In this document: one piece after another, positions 60,441 to 64,000 of the stretch
Numbering within the stretch: the first letter of the stretch is position 1
Layout of the letters: each line of letters begins with the position of its first letter
NCBI RefSeq assembly: GCF_014643635.1
Contig: NZ_BMJV01000003.1
Coordinates: forward strand, 1 to 64,000
Origin: Salipiger pallidus
GTDB taxonomy: Bacteria; Pseudomonadota; Alphaproteobacteria; Rhodobacterales; Rhodobacteraceae
Length of the DNA: 64,000 nt
Reading direction: 5' to 3'
Made by a program: the position numbers and the translations under genes
Notes under the pieces: model-generated
The model's database searches: none
Seen by the model: the letters and a program-made list of their open reading frames with translations, nothing else
What the model was told of the DNA's origin: nothing

Positions 60441-60971
60441 ATGAAGGCATTTCTCGGAGGGGTTATTGGCGGCGTGATGCTGGCCGCGACCGCGACGGCC
60501 GCACTGGCACAGGAAGAAAGCCAGAATCGCGTGAACGCGATCACTGACTGGTCCGTGTTCGAGGGGAGCGACCCGCGCGAATGCTGGGCCGTGACCACCT
60601 ACAAGGAAAGCGTGAACACCGTTGACGGCCGCGTCGTTTCGGTGCGTCGCGGGGATATCCTGCTGATGGTATTCTACCGTCCGGGCGCCAACGTGACCGG
60701 GCAGGTCGCGTTCACCGGCGGCTATCCCTTTGCGCCGGGATCGACGGTCAACGTGAACATCGGCGGCAACGAGTTCGATCTTTACGTCGATGGCGAATGG
60801 GCTTGGCCGGCGACACCGCAGGACGATGCTCAGATCATCGCCGCCATGAAACGCGGCGCCGACGCGGTCCTGACCGCGCGGTCGGCGCGGGGCACGCAGA
60901 CGCAGGACACGTTCTCGCTTCTGGGCTTTACCGCGGCAGTGGATGATGCGCAGTCGCGCTGCTCGTCCTGA
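60441..60971 (+). CDS. Invasion-associated locus B (IalB)-like exported protein
   Basis: 176 residues with a signal peptide (residues 1-24, GVMLAATATAALAQ). The mature part starts ITDWSVFEGSDPRECWAVTTYKES and continues beta-rich through FYRPGANVTGQVAFTGGYPF and FDLYVDGEWAWPATPQDDAQIIAAMKRG, the layout of IalB-family proteins, with conserved Cys near both ends. Despite the name, homologues are common in free-living alphaproteobacteria. GGAGG lies 11 bases upstream of the ATG. Confidence 0.87.
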   Translation: MKAFLGGVIGGVMLAATATAALAQEESQNRVNAITDWSVFEGSDPRECWAVTTYKESVNTVDGRVVSVRRGDILLMVFYRPGANVTGQVAFTGGYPFAPGSTVNVNIGGNEFDLYVDGEWAWPATPQDDAQIIAAMKRGADAVLTARSARGTQTQDTFSLLGFTAAVDDAQSRCSS

Positions 60972-61227
60972 TCCTTCTGCAGTGACCCGAAATTTGCGCC
61001 CTCGCTGTTCTGGCGTGGGCGTTTTCGTTTCTTGAGCCAGCGGCCAGAAGCACCTTGCCTAAACGGCGCCTGGTGTTGTCTGGCAGTGCAGCCCCCGAGG
61101 CCAGAGGGCCCGAGGCTGCTGGCGTGGCGGGGCGCTGAAAATCAGCGCCTGGGTCTTGCGCGGCGCATTGGCGTCCCCTTTTTCGAGGTCGCGGGCCTGC
61201 CGTGTCCCGAGTCGCCCGGGCGGGACG

Positions 61228-61944
61228 TCAGATCGCGACCCTGTCCGCCAGCCGTTCCTGCACCAGCCTGCTGAGCCGCGCGACATCGCCGGGGAGCGAG
61301 CGACCTTCGACACGGGCGCGGGATACATCTTCGGCGGCGGCCTGCAGCACGTGATCTCCGGCGCTGAAGGCGACTCCGCGCAGGAACTGTGCCACGTAGT
61401 CGACCATCCGCCCATCCCGGTTGACGTTCAGCACGTCCGCCGCGTGGGCCATGTCGTCGCGGTAGGCCAGGGGGTCCGGGCGCACCGGATCGTCGGCCAC
61501 CATGCGCAGCCCGCGCGGCTGGCGTTCGGGGGGCAGGTTACCGATGATCTCGTTCTGGAAGGCGACGACGCTGTCCACCGGTTTCGGGAGGAACCCGTCC
61601 GCGCCGGCGGCGAAGGCCACATGCTCGGCAAAGCTGTCGCCGCTGGTACCAAGAATGACCGAAACACGAGGCGTCGTCTTTGCCATCTCGGCGATCAGGT
61701 CGGCGCCGGAGCCGTCGGGCAGGCCGAGGTCCACGATCACCACGGTGGGCCGGTAGACCATCAGGTGACGCCGCGCCGACAGCAGGCAATCGGCCCGCCG
61801 GATGCGCGCCCCGCTGCGCAGGCACAAAAGGCGCATGGCATCACACGCATAGCGGCTGTCCTCGACCACCAGCACGGTCAGGCCCAGCAGAGGGCGTGTG
61901 GCGGTGGGGCGTGGGAGATGGGTGTGGCGGTCCGGGTCTGTCAT
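61228..61944 (-). CDS. Response regulator with receiver domain
   Basis: 238 residues. The receiver domain runs over about residues 22-140: LTVLVVEDSRYACDAMRLL with acidic residues, VVIVDLGLPDGSGADL with the phosphorylated Asp, GTSGDSF and LPKPVDSVVAF with the conserved Lys. The C-terminal part (AADVLNVNRDGRMVDYVAQFLRGVAFSAGD) is helical without a DNA-binding motif I can see. The start at 61944 is preferred because GGAGG lies 5 bases upstream; an ATG four codons earlier is inside that site. No kinase gene is nearby. Confidence 0.85.
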   Translation of the reverse strand: MTDPDRHTHLPRPTATRPLLGLTVLVVEDSRYACDAMRLLCLRSGARIRRADCLLSARRHLMVYRPTVVIVDLGLPDGSGADLIAEMAKTTPRVSVILGTSGDSFAEHVAFAAGADGFLPKPVDSVVAFQNEIIGNLPPERQPRGLRMVADDPVRPDPLAYRDDMAHAADVLNVNRDGRMVDYVAQFLRGVAFSAGDHVLQAAAEDVSRARVEGRSLPGDVARLSRLVQERLADRVAI

Positions 61945-62078
61945 CGTGTCCTCCATAGGGATCTGCCCTCAGCATTCCCCGGTTGTCCCTAATGCCCAGT
62001 TAACGCTCGCAGCATCTTGCGGCATTTCCTGCCCTCCGGTCTTATGCGCGAGATTTTCGCGAAACGGAGGAAAACGCC

Positions 62079-62483
62079 ATGATCGGACGCCTGAACCACG
62101 TAGCCATCGCGGTGCCGGATCTTGATGCGGCGGCCGCAAGCTACCGTGACACGCTGGGGGCAAAGGTGGGTGCGCCGCAGGACGAACCCGATCACGGCGT
62201 CACCGTCATCTTCATCGAGTTGCCGAACACCAAGATCGAACTGCTCTATCCCTTGGGCGACGACTCCCCGATCCGCGGCTTTCTGGACAAGAACCCGGCG
62301 GGTGGCATCCACCACATCTGTTACGAGGTGGACGACATCCTTGCCGCGCGCGACAAGTTGCTGGACACCGGCGCACGCGTTCTGGGCAGCGGCGAGCCGA
62401 AGATCGGCGCCCATGGCAAGCCGGTGCTGTTCCTGCACCCGAAGGACTTCCAGGGCACGCTGGTGGAACTGGAACAGGTCTGA
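62079..62483 (+). CDS. mce: Methylmalonyl-CoA epimerase
   Basis: 134-residue VOC-fold metalloenzyme that converts between (R)- and (S)-methylmalonyl-CoA in propionate metabolism. Visible are MIGRLNHVAIAVPDLDAA with the first metal His, HGVTVIFIELPNTKIELLYPLG with the Glu, GIHHICYEVDDI with the third ligand and the C-terminal TLVELEQV. Excellent ribosome site (GGAGGAAAA). DUF1467 follows, an arrangement usual in Rhodobacteraceae. Confidence 0.95.
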   Translation: MIGRLNHVAIAVPDLDAAAASYRDTLGAKVGAPQDEPDHGVTVIFIELPNTKIELLYPLGDDSPIRGFLDKNPAGGIHHICYEVDDILAARDKLLDTGARVLGSGEPKIGAHGKPVLFLHPKDFQGTLVELEQV

Positions 62484-62528
62484 CAGACGCGGTAGGGTCC
62501 CCGCACCCAGCCGACAGAGGAGGCCGAG

Positions 62529-62816
62529 ATGGGCATCGTTTCAGGAATCGTACTCTTTGCAGTGATCTGGTTCATGACCTTCCTGTGCGTGATCCCCGTG
62601 CGTCTGGTGACGCAGGGCGATCGAGGAGAGGTGGTCGAAGGCACCCATGCCAGCAGCCCCGAGGTGCACAATCTTCGCAAGAAAGCGCTGATCACCACGG
62701 CCATCAGCCTCGTGATCTGGGGCATTGCCGCAGCGGTCATTTTGTCGGGCTGGATCACTGTACGGGACATCGATGCGATGATGTTCAACCGCATGGGCTC
62801 GCCTTCGGGCAACTGA
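62529..62816 (+). CDS. DUF1467 membrane protein
   Basis: 95 residues with two membrane helices (GIVLFAVIWFMTFLCVIPVR and LITTAISLVIWGIAAAVILS). The loop contains the conserved SSPEVHNLRKKA. This matches DUF1467, a family almost confined to alphaproteobacteria. It is probably in one transcript with mce, 45 bases upstream. Function unknown. Confidence 0.93.
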   Translation: MGIVSGIVLFAVIWFMTFLCVIPVRLVTQGDRGEVVEGTHASSPEVHNLRKKALITTAISLVIWGIAAAVILSGWITVRDIDAMMFNRMGSPSGN

Positions 62817-62860
62817 AGACGTCAGCGCGCGAACCACGCCAAGCCGCGTGCGAAACAGAC

Positions 62861-62884
62861 GGGGCGGCGCACCTGCGCCGCCCC
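62861..62884. terminator. GC hairpin between convergent DUF1467 and CysZ-like genes
   Basis: GGGGCGGCGC and GCGCCGCCCC pair around ACCT. T-tracts are short on both sides; likely a two-way terminator. Confidence 0.6.
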
Positions 62885-62898
62885 GCTGCATCGTTGCT

Positions 62899-63594
62899 TC
62901 AGCGTTTGCGGGCCTGAAGCCGGTGGAAGAGGTGGGTGAAGGTTGCCGCGCCAATGATCGGCACCAGCAGGTTTACCAGCGGAATGGTCAGCGGCACCAC
63001 CATCAGGATGCCCGCCAGCCAGATCGTCACGAAATGGCGCTTGCGGATCTGCCGCGCGCCCTCGCGCCCAACCCGGCGCACCGCGGCAAGGGTGATGTAT
63101 TCCCGGCCCAGCAGGAAGCCGTTGAGCCCCCAGAAGATGAACGGCGCCAGCGGTGCGAACATCAGATACAGCACCAGTGCCACGATGTTGGCCAGCACCA
63201 GCACCCCGAGGAAGGCCAGCGAATCGCGGATGTTCTCGGCCAGCGACAGCTCGTCCGCGGGGCCGAGGCTCGGGTAATGCCGGTCCTCTACCGCCTGCGC
63301 CACGTCGTCGAGGAACAGCCCGGTGATGGCCGAGGCCACCGGTACCATGAGAAAGACCGACAGCAGCATCATGAGGGGGATCGCCCCCCAGCTGATCGCG
63401 TCGTCCACCCATGTCACGGTACCGACCCATGGCAACGTCAGGCTGTCCCCGATGACCCAGCCCACGCCGGTCACGAAGACGAAGTAGACCGCAACGAAGA
63501 TCGCGATGGTGATCGCAAGCCCCTTCAGGAGCACCCACTGGAAGCGCCGGTCGCCCAGCTGGCCGATGGCGGCAAGGAAGGACGCAGGGATCAT
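62899..63594 (-). CDS. EI24/CysZ-like membrane protein
   Basis: 231 residues with about four to six hydrophobic stretches (GLAITIAIFVAVYFVFVTGV, WGAIPLMMLLSVFLMVPVASA, LAFLGVLVLANIVALVLYL, LAGILMVVPLTIPLVNLLVP). FIFWGLNGFLLGREYI and the FTHLFHRL end are hallmarks of the EI24 family, which includes the sulfate-uptake protein CysZ. Sulfate transport is possible but not shown; no cys genes are near. The start overlaps the nitroreductase stop (ATGA). Confidence 0.88.
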   Translation of the reverse strand: MIPASFLAAIGQLGDRRFQWVLLKGLAITIAIFVAVYFVFVTGVGWVIGDSLTLPWVGTVTWVDDAISWGAIPLMMLLSVFLMVPVASAITGLFLDDVAQAVEDRHYPSLGPADELSLAENIRDSLAFLGVLVLANIVALVLYLMFAPLAPFIFWGLNGFLLGREYITLAAVRRVGREGARQIRKRHFVTIWLAGILMVVPLTIPLVNLLVPIIGAATFTHLFHRLQARKR

Positions 63595-64000
63595 TCGCTC
63601 ACCCAGGTGGTGATCGCGGAGAGGTCCGGGCGCGGGCGATCTGGTGGGGCGGAGGTTTCGGTGCCGATGTGGATGAAGCCAGCGATGCGTTCATGTGGGG
63701 CAAGGCCCAGCGTGTCCTCGACGAAGGGCCGGTCCTCGGCAATCCAGCCGGTCAGCCAGTTGGCGCCCCAGCCGCTGGCCAGCGCGGCGTTGAGCAGCGC
63801 CAGACATACGGCACCGGCAGAGTAGGTCTGTTCGATGGCTGGGATCTTGGCGCTGTCCTTTGGCGACTCGACCACCGCCACGCAAAGATGGCTGTCGGAA
63901 AATTGTTTGCGCCCCTTGCCGGCGTTGCCCTCATCGAGCTCCAGCGCCTCGCCGCGCGCGCCCGCCGCTTCCGAGAGGCGGGCCAATCCCGCGCCTTCGA
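63591..64000 (-). CDS. Nitroreductase-family protein, 5' part beyond the window
   Basis: The C-terminal about 136 residues of an FMN-dependent nitroreductase-like protein are visible. The frame stays open to the right edge (EGAGLARLSEAAG) with no start. Features are KQFSDSHLCVAVVES, EQTYSAGAVCLALLNAALASGWGANWLTG (the FMN-binding helix and Trp motif) and LGLAPHERIAGFIHIGT. The missing N-terminus should carry the flavin-phosphate arginines. It is co-transcribed with the CysZ-like gene downstream. Confidence 0.9.
   Translation of the reverse strand, partial: EGAGLARLSEAAGARGEALELDEGNAGKGRKQFSDSHLCVAVVESPKDSAKIPAIEQTYSAGAVCLALLNAALASGWGANWLTGWIAEDRPFVEDTLGLAPHERIAGFIHIGTETSAPPDRPRPDLSAITTWVSE

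Overview
The window looks like a chromosomal segment of a GC-rich alphaproteobacterium of the Rhodobacteraceae (Roseobacter-like). Supporting signs are two TctCBA-type transporters, a TRAP transporter, Roseobacter-type conserved hypotheticals (DUF6478, DUF1467, DUF2125, DUF1285 and a short zinc-finger protein like the complex I subunit NDUFS6), ZapE, methylmalonyl-CoA epimerase and dense ATGA-type gene overlaps. Assignments rest on motifs read by eye; no database search was run.

Positions 1-14663 form an accessory catabolic region. The left edge holds the first codons of a probable IS110-type transposase. It sits directly in front of a tctC-like receptor gene that has lost its signal peptide. 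Then follow tctB, tctA, a TIM-barrel amidohydrolase, a second intact tctC paralogue, a secreted metallo-beta-lactamase-fold hydrolase, TRAP dctPQM and an SMP-30 lactonase, all on the plus strand. A convergent minus-strand operon (tctC, tctB, tctA, a small amidohydrolase, an FMN-dependent 2-hydroxyacid dehydrogenase) completes it. Together this looks like uptake of organic or sugar acids through three transporters, followed by lactone hydrolysis and hydroxyacid oxidation. The substrate is unknown and no regulator is visible.

Positions 14664-17363 are a scar. They contain gene-poor DNA, a tyrosine integrase pseudogene (three in-frame stops and a central deletion) and tRNA-Leu(UAG), with the integrase next to the tRNA 3' end. 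The catabolic region may therefore be cargo of an element once integrated at this tRNA.

Positions 17364-35388 are mostly core genes: a DMT transporter, several conserved hypotheticals, a CPBP protease, accD-folC, a rhodanese-like protein, a LysM protein, zapE, an MFS transporter, an ornithine cyclodeaminase-like gene with a HAD phosphatase, a YaiI-type protein and an AEC carrier, a lone ABC ATPase, a HIT protein, and a divergent glycosyltransferase/sulfotransferase pair.

Positions 35799-49048 carry DUF1285, a MoxR-DUF58-BatA/DUF4159-membrane protein operon, NlpC/P60 and M17 peptidases, a carbonic anhydrase and asd. Positions 49461-64000 carry a CapD-type sugar dehydratase, a LOG protein, an M20 peptidase, DUF2125, a ChaC-like cyclotransferase, a MotA/ExbB-like plus MotB/OmpA-like motor pair, serB, an asparaginase, an IalB-like protein, a response regulator, a methylmalonyl-CoA epimerase, DUF1467, a CysZ-like protein and a nitroreductase cut by the right edge.

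The least described items are the motor pair at 55311-58166, the broken catabolic island with its IS110 and integrase scars, a four-unit hairpin repeat before accD, a CAGGT microsatellite, and a recurring intergenic motif at gene 3' ends.
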